DNA of 64,000 nt from Streptomyces antimicrobicus (GCF_020532625.1 NZ_JAJAUY010000006.1:1-64000), one strand, 5' to 3'. Positions 40,940 to 50,202 are shown, numbered from the stretch's first letter. Numbers and translations: made by a program. The notes: generated by a model from the letters alone, not told the origin.

Positions 40940-42325
40940 TCAGGCCGCCGCCCGCGCCTCCAACCCGGCGGTGAACTCCCGCACCGCCGCCTCCTCCCGG
41001 TACGGCTCCAGCCGCGCCCGGAAGTCGTCGAGGTACTCCGCCCCCCGGTTCGAGCGCAGCGACCCCAGCACCTCGGCCGCCGTCGCGGCCGTCCGGCACG
41101 CCTCCTCCACCTCGCGCTGCTGCACCTGCGCGGCCGCGAGCAGCAGCATCCCGATGGCTCGTCTGCGCGCCTTGCCCTCGGGCAGGGCGCGCAGCGCGGT
41201 CTGCGCCTGCCGCGCCGCGGCCTCGGCCTGCCCGAGGTCGCGGTGGCAGTGCGCGAGCTCGTCCGCCAGGTACGCCTCGTCGAAGTGCCGGATCCACACC
41301 GGGTCGTCGCCGGACTCCGGCCGGGCCCGCTCCAGCGCGGACACCGCCCGCGCGGACAGCACGGCCGTGGCCCGGGCGTCGCCCAGCAAGGCGTGGCCGC
41401 GGGCCTCCGCCGCGTAGAACATCGCCTCGGCCCGCGGCGTGACCTGCCCCCGCGTGCCCTCCTGCGCGGCCCGCGCGAGCTGCGCGATCTCCCGCGGGTT
41501 GCCGAGCTCGGCGGCCAGGTGGCTCATCGAGGCGGCCAGGACGTAGCCCCCGTACGCCCGGTCACCGGCGGCCTGGGCCAGCCGCAGCGCCTGGATGTAG
41601 TAGCGCTGGGCGAGCCCGGGCTGCCCGGTGTCCACCGCCATGTATCCGGCGAGTTCGGTCAGCCGGGCCACGGCCGCGAACAGCTCCCGACCCACCTGCT
41701 CCCGGTACGAGCCGCCGATCAGGCCGGACACCACGCTGTTGAGGTAGTGCACGACGACGGGCCGGACGTGGCCGCTGCCGAACCGGTGGTCGAGGTCCAC
41801 CAGCGCCTCGGTGGTGGCCCGGACCGCGTCCACGTCGGACATGCCGACCCGCGCTCCGCCCGACCGGGCGACCTGGCTGTCCGCCCCGGTGATCAGCCAG
41901 TCCCGGCTGGGCTCGACCAGCGCGGACGCGGCGACACTGGACCCGGCGAGGAAGTCCCGCCGGCCCACGTCGCTGCGCCACAGCTCGCAGACCTGCTCGA
42001 TGGCCCCGAGGACGGTCGGGGAGAACTGCAGCCCGACGCCGGAGGCGAGGTTCTTGCCGTTGGCCATGCCGATCTCGTCGATGGTGACGGTACGGCCGAG
42101 CTTGCGGCCCAGCGCCTCGGCGATGATCCCTGGGGCCCGGCCGCGCGGCTGCTGCCCGCGCAACCACCGGGCGACGGACGTCTTGTCGTAACGGAGATCG
42201 AGGCCGTGCTCGGCGCCGCACATGTTGACGCGGCGGGCGAGCCCGGCGTTGGAGCACCCGGCTTCCTGGATGAGCGCCTGCAGCCGTTCGTTCGGCTGGC
42301 GGGCGACGAGAGGCCTGGCTGCCAT
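40940..42325 (-). CDS. NsdA-like regulator: helix-turn-helix plus TPR domain
   Basis: The 461-residue protein starts with a DNA-binding region (LQALIQEAGCSNAGLARRVN, then KTSVARWLRGQQPRGRAPGI). The rest is a helical TPR-like domain (ELAGYMAVDTGQPGLAQRYY, AEARGHALLGDARATAVLSA, CHRDLGQAEAAARQAQTALR). This layout matches Streptomyces regulators of the NsdA/NsdB group, some of which repress sporulation and antibiotic synthesis. ATG 42325 follows AGGGGG. An 18-bp palindrome at 42348-42365 sits 22 bp upstream and may be an autoregulatory site. It is divergent from the prim-pol gene. Confidence 0.85.
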   Translation of the reverse strand: MAARPLVARQPNERLQALIQEAGCSNAGLARRVNMCGAEHGLDLRYDKTSVARWLRGQQPRGRAPGIIAEALGRKLGRTVTIDEIGMANGKNLASGVGLQFSPTVLGAIEQVCELWRSDVGRRDFLAGSSVAASALVEPSRDWLITGADSQVARSGGARVGMSDVDAVRATTEALVDLDHRFGSGHVRPVVVHYLNSVVSGLIGGSYREQVGRELFAAVARLTELAGYMAVDTGQPGLAQRYYIQALRLAQAAGDRAYGGYVLAASMSHLAAELGNPREIAQLARAAQEGTRGQVTPRAEAMFYAAEARGHALLGDARATAVLSARAVSALERARPESGDDPVWIRHFDEAYLADELAHCHRDLGQAEAAARQAQTALRALPEGKARRRAIGMLLLAAAQVQQREVEEACRTAATAAEVLGSLRSNRGAEYLDDFRARLEPYREEAAVREFTAGLEARAAA

Positions 42326-42347
42326 GAAAACCCCCTGTGGCCGCGGG

Positions 42348-42365
42348 TGATCGTTCGAATGATCA
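42348..42365. promoter_or_regulatory. 18-bp palindrome upstream of the TPR regulator
   Basis: TGATCGTTCGAATGATCA is a palindrome with one mismatched pair. In GC-rich surroundings its AT-rich dyad stands out. Its location 22 bp from the regulator start suggests an operator. Confidence 0.6.
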
Positions 42366-42521
42366 CTTCCCGGCGGATTGGCGGAGAATCTTCCGCTCTG
42401 CGACGTGTCGCTACCCACTCCCCGCTCACCGTCCTCCCACGCGCCCCCGTCCGTGCACCGATGCGCCCCGCGTGCAGGATCGATGCACCGCCCACCGGCG
42501 GGTCGAGGACCGTAACCCCCC

Positions 42522-43229
42522 GTGACCGCGGAAGTTGTGAAGGACGTGGAAGAGACGATCGGAGTCACGGAGACCGCGCCCATCCCCCAGCAGCGTGGTG
42601 AGCAGCTGCTGGACCATGCCGTGCGGTACGCGGAAGAGCGGCACTGGGATGTGTTCGCCGGCACCTGGCTGGAGGCCGGTGACGGAAGGGAACTGTGCTC
42701 CTGCGGGGGCGGTGAGGGCTGCACGGTGCCGGGCGCCCACCCGGCCGTGAAGGACTGGGCGGCGCAGGCCACGGGCAGCGCCGTGCAGGTCCGGCGGATG
42801 TGGTCCCGCCACCCCCACGCGTCGATCCTGCTGCCCACGGGCCGCACCTTCGACGCGATCGACGTCCCCGAGACCGCCGGTTTCCTGGCGCTGGCGCGCA
42901 TGAAGCGGCTGGAGCTGACCGTGGGCCCGGTCACCCGCACCCCGGACCGGCGGACGCTGTTCTTCGTGCTGCCCGGCGCCGGTGCGAAACTGCCGGACCT
43001 CATCCGCAAGCTCGGCTGGCCGCCCGCCTCGCTGGACCTGGTGGTACGCGGCGAGGGCGAGTACGTCGCGGCGCCGCCCACCCGGTACGGGGTGCAGGGC
43101 TCGGTGCAGTGGGCTATGCGCCCGACGCCCGCCAACCGCTGGCTGCCCGACATCGACGAGCTCATCGACGCGCTGGCCTACGCCTGCGGCCGGGACGCGG
43201 CGGCGGCCCGGGCGGCGCAGCGCGCGTGA
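42522..43229 (+). CDS. Bifunctional DNA primase/polymerase-like domain protein
   Basis: The 235-residue protein resembles stand-alone prim-pol (D5-N associated) domains. It has LLDHAVRYAEERHWDVFAGT, the CSCGGGEGC...PGAHPA loop, LLPTGRTFDAIDVPETAGF and GEGEYVAAPPTRYG. Usual catalytic acids are partly visible as DAID. It is not joined to a helicase, so a replication role is doubtful, and Streptomyces carries several such orphans. The start is GTG 42522; GTG 42546 is in frame too. It is divergent from the NsdA-like regulator. Confidence 0.8.
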   Translation: MTAEVVKDVEETIGVTETAPIPQQRGEQLLDHAVRYAEERHWDVFAGTWLEAGDGRELCSCGGGEGCTVPGAHPAVKDWAAQATGSAVQVRRMWSRHPHASILLPTGRTFDAIDVPETAGFLALARMKRLELTVGPVTRTPDRRTLFFVLPGAGAKLPDLIRKLGWPPASLDLVVRGEGEYVAAPPTRYGVQGSVQWAMRPTPANRWLPDIDELIDALAYACGRDAAAARAAQRA

Positions 43230-43367
43230 CGGCACGCGAAGGACGCCGGGGTGTACCCGTGTGAAAAACGCCGGGTGAACTCATGACATAAGTAACTGCT
43301 CGACCCTCGTGACCTGGCCCTATGGTGATGGCGACCAACGGGGACGGACGAGAGGCAGGGCTGGCTG

Positions 43368-44171
43368 ATGGCCGGTGCCGGTGGAACGGGTGGTGCGGTC
43401 CAGGCCGCACCGGCGGTACGGATAGAAGGTCTGTGGAAGCGCTTCGGTGAGCAGATCGCCGTGTCGGGGATCGACCTGGAGCTGCCCGCGGGCAGGTTCG
43501 TCGGCCTGGTCGGGCCCAACGGCGCGGGCAAGACGACCACCTTGTCGATGGTGACCGGGCTGCTGCGCCCGGACCAGGGCCGGGTGGAGGTCGCCGGGCA
43601 CGACGTGTGGCGCGACCCGGCCGCGGTGAAGTCCCGGATCGGGGTGCTCCCCGAGGGCATGCGCTTCTTCGAGCGGCTCTCCGGCCGGGAACTGCTCGGC
43701 TACATGGGCCGTTTGCGCGGGCTGCCGGGCGACGAGGTCGACAAGCGCGCGACGCAGCTGCTGGACGTCCTGGACCTGGCCGGTTCCCAGCACAAGCTGG
43801 TCGTGGACTACTCCACGGGCATGCGGAAGAAGATCGGCCTGGCGGCCGCGCTCCTGCACAACCCGGAAGTGCTGTTCCTCGACGAGCCGTTCGAGGGCGT
43901 GGACCCGGTCTCGGCGCAGATCATCCGCGGTGTGCTGGAGCGCTACACCGCCTCCGGCGCCACGGTCGTGTTCTCCTCGCACGTGATGGAGCTCGTGGAG
44001 TCGCTGTGCGACTGGGTCGCCGTGATGGCGGGCGGCCGGATCCGGGCCGCCGGCCCGCTGGCCGACGTACGGGGTGCGGCGCCCTCGCTGCAGAACGCGT
44101 TCCTCGAACTGGTCGGCGCGCACGGCCGCGACGCCGGTGAGGCGCTGGACTGGCTGGGCGGCGCACGATGA
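43368..44171 (+). CDS. ABC transporter ATP-binding protein
   Basis: The 267-residue ATPase has Walker A VGPNGAGKTTTLS, signature YSTGMRKKIGLAAALLHNP and Walker B VLFLDEPFEGVDP. It is of the exporter type related to multidrug and antibiotic-resistance ATPases. The next gene, overlapping by four bases, encodes the membrane partner, so the pair forms a complete exporter. The 138-bp leader 43230-43367 carries the promoter region; nothing specific is readable. The transported compound is unknown. Confidence 0.93.
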   Translation: MAGAGGTGGAVQAAPAVRIEGLWKRFGEQIAVSGIDLELPAGRFVGLVGPNGAGKTTTLSMVTGLLRPDQGRVEVAGHDVWRDPAAVKSRIGVLPEGMRFFERLSGRELLGYMGRLRGLPGDEVDKRATQLLDVLDLAGSQHKLVVDYSTGMRKKIGLAAALLHNPEVLFLDEPFEGVDPVSAQIIRGVLERYTASGATVVFSSHVMELVESLCDWVAVMAGGRIRAAGPLADVRGAAPSLQNAFLELVGAHGRDAGEALDWLGGAR

Positions 44172-45814
44172 CCACGGCCACTCCCGCGGCCCCGGCCGCC
44201 CCGGTGGCCGCCGACCCGGCCGCCGCGCCCTCGCTGACCTCGACGTTCGTCCGGCTGAAGCTGGCGCTGCTGCGCAACGGGCTCAGGGGATCGACCAAGC
44301 GCAAGGCCGCCTTCGTCAGTTCGGCCGTGTTCGCGCTGCTGGCCGCCGCGGTGGTGGTGCTCGTGCTGGCGCTGCTGCGCGGGCACGCGCACGCGGGCAC
44401 CGCGGTGGTGGTGCTGGCCGCGATCCTCGGTCTGAGCTGGGCGTTCATGCCGTTGTTCTTCGCGGCGGGGGACGAGACGCTCGACCCGTCGCGGCTGGTG
44501 ATGCTGCCGTTGCGGCCGCGGCCGATGGTGCGGGCGCTGCTCGTGTCGTCGTTGGTGGGCATCGGCCCGTTCTTCACGCTCTGTCTGGCCGTCGGTTCGG
44601 TGGTGGCGGTGGCGGACGACGGGGCCGCCGTCGCGGCGGGGGTGCTCGCCGTGCCGCTGCTGCTGCTGGTGTGCGTGGCGCTGGCGCGGGCCGTCGCCAC
44701 GGCCAACGTGCGGCTGCTGAACAGCCGCAAGGGACGGGACCTGGCGCTGCTCAGCGGTCTGCTGATCGCGGTCGGCGCGCAGCTGGCCAACTTCGCCAGC
44801 CAGCGGCTGACCCAGGCCGGCGGTCTGACCGCGCTGGAGCCGGTCGAGGCGGTCGTGCGCTGGCTGCCGCCGGCCACCGCCATCGGCATGGTGGACTCCG
44901 TGAGCGCGGGCGCGTACGGGCGGGCGGCGGTCCAGCTGGCCCTGACCCTGGCGGCGCTGGTGCTGCTGCTGTGGGGCTGGGAGCGCGGGCTGACCAACCT
45001 GATGGTCACCCCCGACGGCTCGACCCTCGCCGCGGCCGGGCCGGAGAAGGAGCGGGCGACCGGCGGCGGGCTGTGGGCCCTGCTGCCGGGGGGCCGCACC
45101 GGCACGGTGATGCAGCGCACCCTGCGCTACGTCGTGCGGGACCCCAAGACCAAGTCGGCGTGGGTGACGGCGCTGGCCGTCGGCCTGATCGTGCCGGTCT
45201 TCAACGCCCTCCAGGGCACCGGCTCCGTGTACCTGGCGTGCTTCGGCGCGGGCATGCTGGGCGTGCAGATGTACAACCAGTTCGGCCAGGACACCTCGGC
45301 GTTCTGGATGGTCGCCCAGACCATGTCGTCCTCCCGGGACGCGTTCGTCGAACTGCGCGGCCGGGCCTACGCGCTGGGGCTGGTCACCGTGCCGTACACC
45401 GTCCTGGTCACGGCGGTCACGGCCGGGCTCGTGGGTGACTGGTCCGCGCTGCCGGAGGCCCTCGGCCTGGCGCTGGGGCTGCTCGGCGCGATGCTCTGCA
45501 CGGGCGCGCTGGCCTCGGCGTACTACCCGTACTCGATCCCGTCGGAAGGCGCCTTCAAGAACGTCGCCCCCGGGCAGGCGGGGCTGGCGTGGGCCGGGAT
45601 CTTCGGCGGCATGCTGTCGGCGGCGGTGCTGTGCCTGCCGCTGATCGCGCTGACGATCACGCTGCACGTGACGGATCTGCACGCGCTGCTGTGGCTGCTG
45701 CTCCCGGTGGGCGTCCTGTACGGGCTGCTCGCGACCTGGGTGGGGCTGAGGCTCGGCGCCCGGAAGGTCGCGACGAGCCTGCCGGAGATCCTGCAGGCCG
45801 TCAGCAAGGGATAG
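44168..45814 (+). CDS. ABC transporter permease
   Basis: The 548-residue protein has about 12 hydrophobic helices in two clusters (for example VFALLAAAVVVLVLALLRGH, PLLLLVCVALARAVATANVR, LGLALGLLGAMLCTGALASA and LLWLLLPVGVLYGLLATWVG). A central cytoplasmic loop lies around residues 285-320. It belongs to the large ABC-2-like permeases that pair with a single ATPase. Overlap with the ATPase gene (ATGA) indicates coupled translation. Confidence 0.88.
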   Translation: MTTATPAAPAAPVAADPAAAPSLTSTFVRLKLALLRNGLRGSTKRKAAFVSSAVFALLAAAVVVLVLALLRGHAHAGTAVVVLAAILGLSWAFMPLFFAAGDETLDPSRLVMLPLRPRPMVRALLVSSLVGIGPFFTLCLAVGSVVAVADDGAAVAAGVLAVPLLLLVCVALARAVATANVRLLNSRKGRDLALLSGLLIAVGAQLANFASQRLTQAGGLTALEPVEAVVRWLPPATAIGMVDSVSAGAYGRAAVQLALTLAALVLLLWGWERGLTNLMVTPDGSTLAAAGPEKERATGGGLWALLPGGRTGTVMQRTLRYVVRDPKTKSAWVTALAVGLIVPVFNALQGTGSVYLACFGAGMLGVQMYNQFGQDTSAFWMVAQTMSSSRDAFVELRGRAYALGLVTVPYTVLVTAVTAGLVGDWSALPEALGLALGLLGAMLCTGALASAYYPYSIPSEGAFKNVAPGQAGLAWAGIFGGMLSAAVLCLPLIALTITLHVTDLHALLWLLLPVGVLYGLLATWVGLRLGARKVATSLPEILQAVSKG

Positions 45815-45821
45815 GCCGGCC

Positions 45822-45886
45822 GCTGCCCGCGGGGCGCTCGGGCCACCCGTCACGGGGGTGGGGTGGAACGGGCGACCGCGGGCAGC
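45822..45886. terminator. Large convergent terminator structure
   Basis: An 11-bp stem (GCTGCCCGCGG with CCGCGGGCAGC) encloses a second small hairpin (CCACCC...GGGTGG). It lies between the permease and the convergent hydrolase gene. Confidence 0.65.
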
Positions 45887-45903
45887 CGCGTCGGGGCGGA
45901 AGG

Positions 45904-46845
45904 TCAGGGGCCGGTCGGCACGGCCGTCAGGAAGGGTTCCAGGGCGGCGCGCCAGGCGGCCGGCTGGTCGTAGTGGAGGTAGTGGCCGGCGTCGGGGACC
46001 TCGGCGTACTGGCCGGCGGGCAGGACCCGGACCATCTCCTGGGCCTCGGCGCGGCCCAGCTCGCCGTCGAGGCCGCGGACGACCAGGGTCGGGCAGCGGA
46101 CCTGGGCGAGCTCCTCCCAGTGCGCGTCGTGCACCCATGTCTCGCGGGCGACGAGCATCTGACGGCGGGAGAACAGCGGGCGCCAGCCGTCCTCGGCCTG
46201 GTGCATCACCTCGGCGAAGAAGGCGCCGCGGCCGGGGTTGGGGCGCTCCACCCAGGGGTCGTCCTCGCCGAACCAGCGGCGGGCGGCGTCCCGTGTGGGG
46301 AAGGGCAGCGGCCAGCGGCTGAACCACTCCTCCCACTGACGCTGCGAGGCCGCGCCGAGCGCGGAGGCCCGCATGTCGCAGATGACCAGGGCCCGGACGA
46401 GGTCGGGGCGGCGGGCGGCCAGCTGCCAGGCGGTCAGGGCGCCCATGGAGTGGCCGACGAGGGTGACGGGGGCCAGGCCCAGCTGCTCGACGGTGGCCTC
46501 GGCGTCGGCGACGAAGGCCTCACGCGTGTACGGGCCGGCTGCGGGCCGCTCGCTCTGGCCGTGCCCGCGCTGGTCGAGGGCGACGACGCGGTGGCCGGCG
46601 GCGAGCCAGCTCGCGGTGCCGGCCCAGTGGAAGGCGCGGCCCATCAGACCGTGGAGTAAGAGGACGGCCGGGCGCGGGTCACCGGCCGCGTCGGGCGGCT
46701 CCGCCCGGGCCGGGAGGCCGGCCGCGGCGGGCTTGCGCAGGCCCGGCCCCGTGGCCTGGCGGGGTGGCGCGGAGTCCGCTTCACGGAACTCCCAGGCCGC
46801 CAGGCGCACGCCGTCGGCCCCTGTCACATCGAAGCGCTGTACCAC
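45904..46845 (-). CDS. Alpha/beta-fold hydrolase
   Basis: The 313-residue protein has the hydrolase core: oxyanion strand AVLLLHGLMGRAFHWAGT, LDQRGHGQSERP, the nucleophile elbow GHSMGALTAW and the C-terminal histidine in DAGHYLHYDQP. It also has the acid-bearing LVVRGLDGELG. Such enzymes act as esterases, lactonases or thioesterases. GTG 46845 is chosen because AAGGGGG precedes it; the open frame runs on to a TTG at 46944 with no homology-like sequence. It has a Pro/Ala-rich insert at residues 25-55. The substrate is unknown. Confidence 0.86.
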   Translation of the reverse strand: MVQRFDVTGADGVRLAAWEFREADSAPPRQATGPGLRKPAAAGLPARAEPPDAAGDPRPAVLLLHGLMGRAFHWAGTASWLAAGHRVVALDQRGHGQSERPAAGPYTREAFVADAEATVEQLGLAPVTLVGHSMGALTAWQLAARRPDLVRALVICDMRASALGAASQRQWEEWFSRWPLPFPTRDAARRWFGEDDPWVERPNPGRGAFFAEVMHQAEDGWRPLFSRRQMLVARETWVHDAHWEELAQVRCPTLVVRGLDGELGRAEAQEMVRVLPAGQYAEVPDAGHYLHYDQPAAWRAALEPFLTAVPTGP

Positions 46846-47058
46846 CGCAGATGCACCCCCTTGGCTCCCGCCCAGACTATCGAACCCGCATTCGAAAACG
46901 GCTTTCTCGCCGCCAACACCGCTCTTTCGAGTGACCTTGCTCAAGGATTGGCCGCCGCTGCCGAGGGGAGATCTTCATCGGGAGGCGGGCCGCTCGGGGA
47001 AGACGGTCCGAGGGGAAGACCCTGAGAGCTCGGGGCTCCGGGTCGACTGGGGAGGACC

Positions 47059-47086
47059 GGTCCCGGCGCCGCAAGGCGCCGGGACC
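47059..47086 (-). terminator. Terminator downstream of dmdR1
   Basis: A perfect 12-bp stem (GGTCCCGGCGCC with GGCGCCGGGACC) is closed by a GCAA tetraloop, 24 bp past the repressor stop codon. It is among the strongest hairpins in the window. Confidence 0.85.
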
Positions 47087-47110
47087 ATCACTACCCACAA
47101 ATGCGCCGGC

Positions 47111-47803
47111 TCAGCGCTTCGCCACGAAAACGTGCGAGGCGATCTCGGGCTCCAGCTCGGCGGCCTCGCCGCCACTGCCCACGAGCACCCCGCCGGGCGA
47201 CTCGGTCACGCTGACCACCGACCCGGGCTGCACGCCCGCCCGGCGCAGCGTGTACATCAGCTGGGCGTCCGTCTGGATCGGCTCGCCGATCCGGCGCACG
47301 ACCACGGTCTTGCCCTCCGTGCCGGGGTCCAGCTCCGACAGGCTGACCATGCTGTCGTCGAGGAACGGGTCGGCCTCGGCCTTCTCGCCGAGCTCCTCCA
47401 GGCCCGGGATCGGGTTGCCGTACGGCGACTCGGTCGGGTGGCGCAGCAGCTCCAGCACCCGCCGCTCCACCGCCTCGCTCATCACGTGCTCCCACCGGCA
47501 CGCCTCGGCGTGGACCTGCTCCCACTCCAGGCCGATCACGTCGACGAGCAGGCATTCCGCCAGGCGGTGCTTGCGCATGACGCGGGTGGCCAGGCGGCGG
47601 CCCTCCTCGGTCAGCTCCAGGTGCCGGTCGCTGGCCACGGCCACCAGGCCGTCGCGCTCCATGCGGGCGACCGTCTGGCTGACCGTCGGCCCGCTCTGGT
47701 CGAGCCGCTCGGCGATCCGGGCGCGCATGGGGACCACACCTTCCTCCTCCAGCTCAAGGATGGTGCGGAGATACATCTCCGTGGTGTCGATCAGTCCGGA
47801 CAT
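47111..47803 (-). CDS. dmdR1: Iron-dependent repressor DmdR1 (DtxR/IdeR family)
   Basis: The 230-residue protein is a DtxR-family repressor that binds DNA when loaded with Fe(II) and shuts off siderophore and iron-uptake genes. It has the winged helix (IAERLDQSGPTVSQTVARME), the metal-site helix RHRLAECLLVDVIGLEW with VHAEACRWEH (Cys and His ligands), and a C-terminal SH3-like domain (TVVVRRIGEPIQTD to the end). Length and sequence match DmdR1 of S. coelicolor. ATG 47803 follows GAGGGG. I found no iron box in its own promoter. In S. coelicolor an antiparallel gene, adm, overlaps dmdR1. Confidence 0.93.
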   Translation of the reverse strand: MSGLIDTTEMYLRTILELEEEGVVPMRARIAERLDQSGPTVSQTVARMERDGLVAVASDRHLELTEEGRRLATRVMRKHRLAECLLVDVIGLEWEQVHAEACRWEHVMSEAVERRVLELLRHPTESPYGNPIPGLEELGEKAEADPFLDDSMVSLSELDPGTEGKTVVVRRIGEPIQTDAQLMYTLRRAGVQPGSVVSVTESPGGVLVGSGGEAAELEPEIASHVFVAKR

Positions 47804-47994
47804 TCGTGCCCCTCGGATTTTTCGTGCGCTGGCCCTGCCCCAATTCTGACGCATCGGGCCGACAACCGTCCCGAGCCTGAGCGGTCCGGGCCGTCGGTCC
47901 ACGGATTGACGTCCGTATTGACACGCCCTTGGTACAGACCGCACGGTGAGCGGCGGACCGCGACGCACCCGATCACTGGAAGGACCCTCGGCGC

Positions 47995-48750
47995 ATGGGC
48001 GAGAGCAAGCTGGCCGGTCAGTTCTTCGACGCCGCCATCGGGCTGCTGCAGCGGGTCCGCGAGGAGGAGGAGGCGGCGATCGCCGCCGCCGGGGCGGCCG
48101 TGGCGGACGCCGTCGCCGCCGGCAACCGGCTGTTCGCCTTCGGCGCCGGCCACTCGTCGCTGCCCGCGCAGGACGTGGTGTACCGGGCCGGCGGGCTGGC
48201 CGTGATGAACTTCCTGGCCGTGCCCGGCACCGCCGGGGTCGACGTCATGCCCGCCACCCTCGGCAGCGCGCTGGAACGGGTGGACGGACTGGCCGGGGCG
48301 GTGCTGGACAGCAGCCCGGCCGGGGCGGGCGACGTCCTCGTGGTCATCTCGCTGTCCGGGCGCAACGCCCTGCCGGTGGAGATGGCGATGAACGCGCGGG
48401 CGCTGGGCCTGAAGGTCATCGGGGTGACGTCGCTGGCGTACGCCGAGGGCACGCGGTCGCGGCACGTGTCGGGGACGTTCCTGAAGGACCACTGCGACAT
48501 CGTCGTCGACAGCAAGATCGCGGTCGGCGACGCCGAACTGACCGCGGACGGCATCGACGCGCCGTTCGCCCCGGCGTCGACCGTGGTCACGAGCGCCATC
48601 ATGCAGGCGGTCATGGCCGCGGCCGCGGGCGACCTGGCCGCCCGGGGCCTGGAACCGCCGCTGCTGCGCTCGGGCAACGTCGACGGCGGCCACGAATGGA
48701 ACGGCCGCGTGATGTCCCAGTACCGCGACCGCATCTTCTTCCGGCACTGA
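47995..48750 (+). CDS. SIS-domain sugar-isomerase-like protein (UPF0309 type)
   Basis: The 251-residue protein has one SIS domain: LFAFGAGHSSLPAQDVVYRA, then VLVVISLSGRNALPVEMAMN and LKVIGVTSLAYAEG. SIS domains bind phosphosugars. UPF0309 members lie near amino-sugar catabolism genes, but none is adjacent here, so the role is open. It is divergent from dmdR1, as in S. coelicolor, and faces the PAS sensor at its end. Confidence 0.9.
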   Translation: MGESKLAGQFFDAAIGLLQRVREEEEAAIAAAGAAVADAVAAGNRLFAFGAGHSSLPAQDVVYRAGGLAVMNFLAVPGTAGVDVMPATLGSALERVDGLAGAVLDSSPAGAGDVLVVISLSGRNALPVEMAMNARALGLKVIGVTSLAYAEGTRSRHVSGTFLKDHCDIVVDSKIAVGDAELTADGIDAPFAPASTVVTSAIMQAVMAAAAGDLAARGLEPPLLRSGNVDGGHEWNGRVMSQYRDRIFFRH

Positions 48751-48769
48751 TCCGCCGCGGCCCCGCCCG

Positions 48770-50098
48770 TCAGGGGCCCGGGGGGCGCGGGGAGAGGGAG
48801 GAGGCGAGGTCCATGTCCTCGGCCACTCGGGCCGCCACCTCCTCGGCGTAGGCGGCGTCCGCGCGGTCGAAGACGGGGCGGGAGGCCGCCCGGGCGAAGG
48901 TGAGGACGCCCAGGGTGCGGCCGCGGCTGCGCAGGACCGTGCACAGGGCGTGGACGGTGCCCGCGGGCCAGTGGCGGGTACCGGCCCAGGCGGGGGCGTC
49001 CTCCCCGCGCGGGACGCTGCTGCGGACCGGGCCCAGGCGGTCCAGGGCCTGGAGGGCGGGATGCCCCTCGGGGTAGCGGACCGGGATGGCGCCGGGCTCC
49101 GGCAGGAGGGACACGGGCCCGGCCGAGCCCGAGGGCCAGTCGGCCACCCTGACCAGCCGTTCGCCGCAGACCGAGTCGACGAGGGCGTGGTCGGCGAACC
49201 CGGCCAGCGCGAACTCCAGCCGGACGGCCGCGGCCTCGGCCGGGTCCTCGCACTCGGCGGCGGCCCGCCCGGACCGGTGCAGCTGCTGGGAACGGAACCG
49301 CAGCTGGGCGGCGTCCAGCTGGACCTGCCGGGCCTCGGTGACGTCCTGGAACAGCCAGCCCACCCCGAGCGGGACGGGCTCCTCCGCCAGCGGCGAGGCC
49401 AGCCGCAGGAACCCGCACCGCCAGCAGCGCCTGCGTTCGCCCTCCGGCGTGCGGACCGACACCCACAGCTCCACCGGCGCCGGCGGCGCCCCCTCGGCCA
49501 GCACGTGCTGCAGCGCGCCCTCCAGCTCCTCCACGCCCTGCGCCAGCAGCTCGCCCAGCGGCCGGCCCAGCAGGGCCGTGCGCCCCATCCCGAAGGCCCG
49601 CGCCGCGTGCGTGTTGACCACCGCCGGCCGCAGGTCCACGTCGACGAGCACCACGCCCCAGGACGCGTCGTCCATCAGGGCCTCGCTCAGCGCGATCGAC
49701 CGCTCCAGGTCGATCTGCGCGTGCACCTCGCTGAAGGCGCAGTACACCCCGGCCGGCTTCCCGTCGGCCCCGGGCACCCCGGCCGACTGGGTCCGTACCA
49801 GCACCCGCCCGCCGTCCTTGGTGACCAGCGCGAACTCGTGCACCTGCCGCCCGGGGCCCTCCTGGGCGGCCATCAGCTGGGCCTCGACCTCCTGGGCGTC
49901 GGCCTCCCGAGCCGCCCAGCCCGCGAACCCGCGGCGCCCGACCGCCTCCGCGGCCGTCCAGCCCAGGATCCGCTCCGCCTCCCGGTTCCAGTGCGTGACC
50001 ACGCCGTCGGCGTCGAACGCGCACAGCGCCGCGTCCATGCCGTCCAGCAGCGCGGCCAGCAGTTCCTCGGTGGTCTCACTACGTCCGGAAGCACTCAC
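48770..50098 (-). CDS. PAS-PAS-GAF sensory protein without output domain
   Basis: The 442-residue protein has PAS domains at about 10-125 (MDAALCAFDADGVVTHWNRE, then ILGWTAAEAVGR) and 135-255 (VVLVDVDLRPAVVNTHAARA). A GAF-like domain spans about 265-430 (VHALCTVLRSRGRTLGVLTF). Proteins of this plan in Streptomyces usually end in a PP2C (RsbU-like) phosphatase or a histidine kinase. This one has neither, so it may signal through a partner. GTG 50098 follows AGGGGG. No membrane segment is present. Confidence 0.85.
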   Translation of the reverse strand: MSASGRSETTEELLAALLDGMDAALCAFDADGVVTHWNREAERILGWTAAEAVGRRGFAGWAAREADAQEVEAQLMAAQEGPGRQVHEFALVTKDGGRVLVRTQSAGVPGADGKPAGVYCAFSEVHAQIDLERSIALSEALMDDASWGVVLVDVDLRPAVVNTHAARAFGMGRTALLGRPLGELLAQGVEELEGALQHVLAEGAPPAPVELWVSVRTPEGERRRCWRCGFLRLASPLAEEPVPLGVGWLFQDVTEARQVQLDAAQLRFRSQQLHRSGRAAAECEDPAEAAAVRLEFALAGFADHALVDSVCGERLVRVADWPSGSAGPVSLLPEPGAIPVRYPEGHPALQALDRLGPVRSSVPRGEDAPAWAGTRHWPAGTVHALCTVLRSRGRTLGVLTFARAASRPVFDRADAAYAEEVAARVAEDMDLASSLSPRPPGP

Positions 50099-50202
50099 CT
50101 GGCACCCCCTGCAGGTGTTCGCGTGTGCGGCACGTCAGATCATTGAACTGGAACGTGACGCAGCCCACACCGCATTCCCCCGATTCCCCCAGAATAAATC
50201 GG

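Noticed and set aside
42522..43229. Prim-pol protein considered as part of a plasmid or integrated element
   Set aside because: No helicase, integrase, attachment site or transfer gene lies nearby, and flanking genes are chromosomal housekeeping types.
43230..43367. Search for tRNA genes or attachment sites in this and other intergenic regions
   Set aside because: No T-loop-like GGTTCGAATCC with a matching acceptor stem was found anywhere in the window.
47804..47994. Search for an iron box (TTAGGTTAGGCTCACCTAA-like) in the dmdR1/SIS intergenic region
   Set aside because: No dyad of that type is present.
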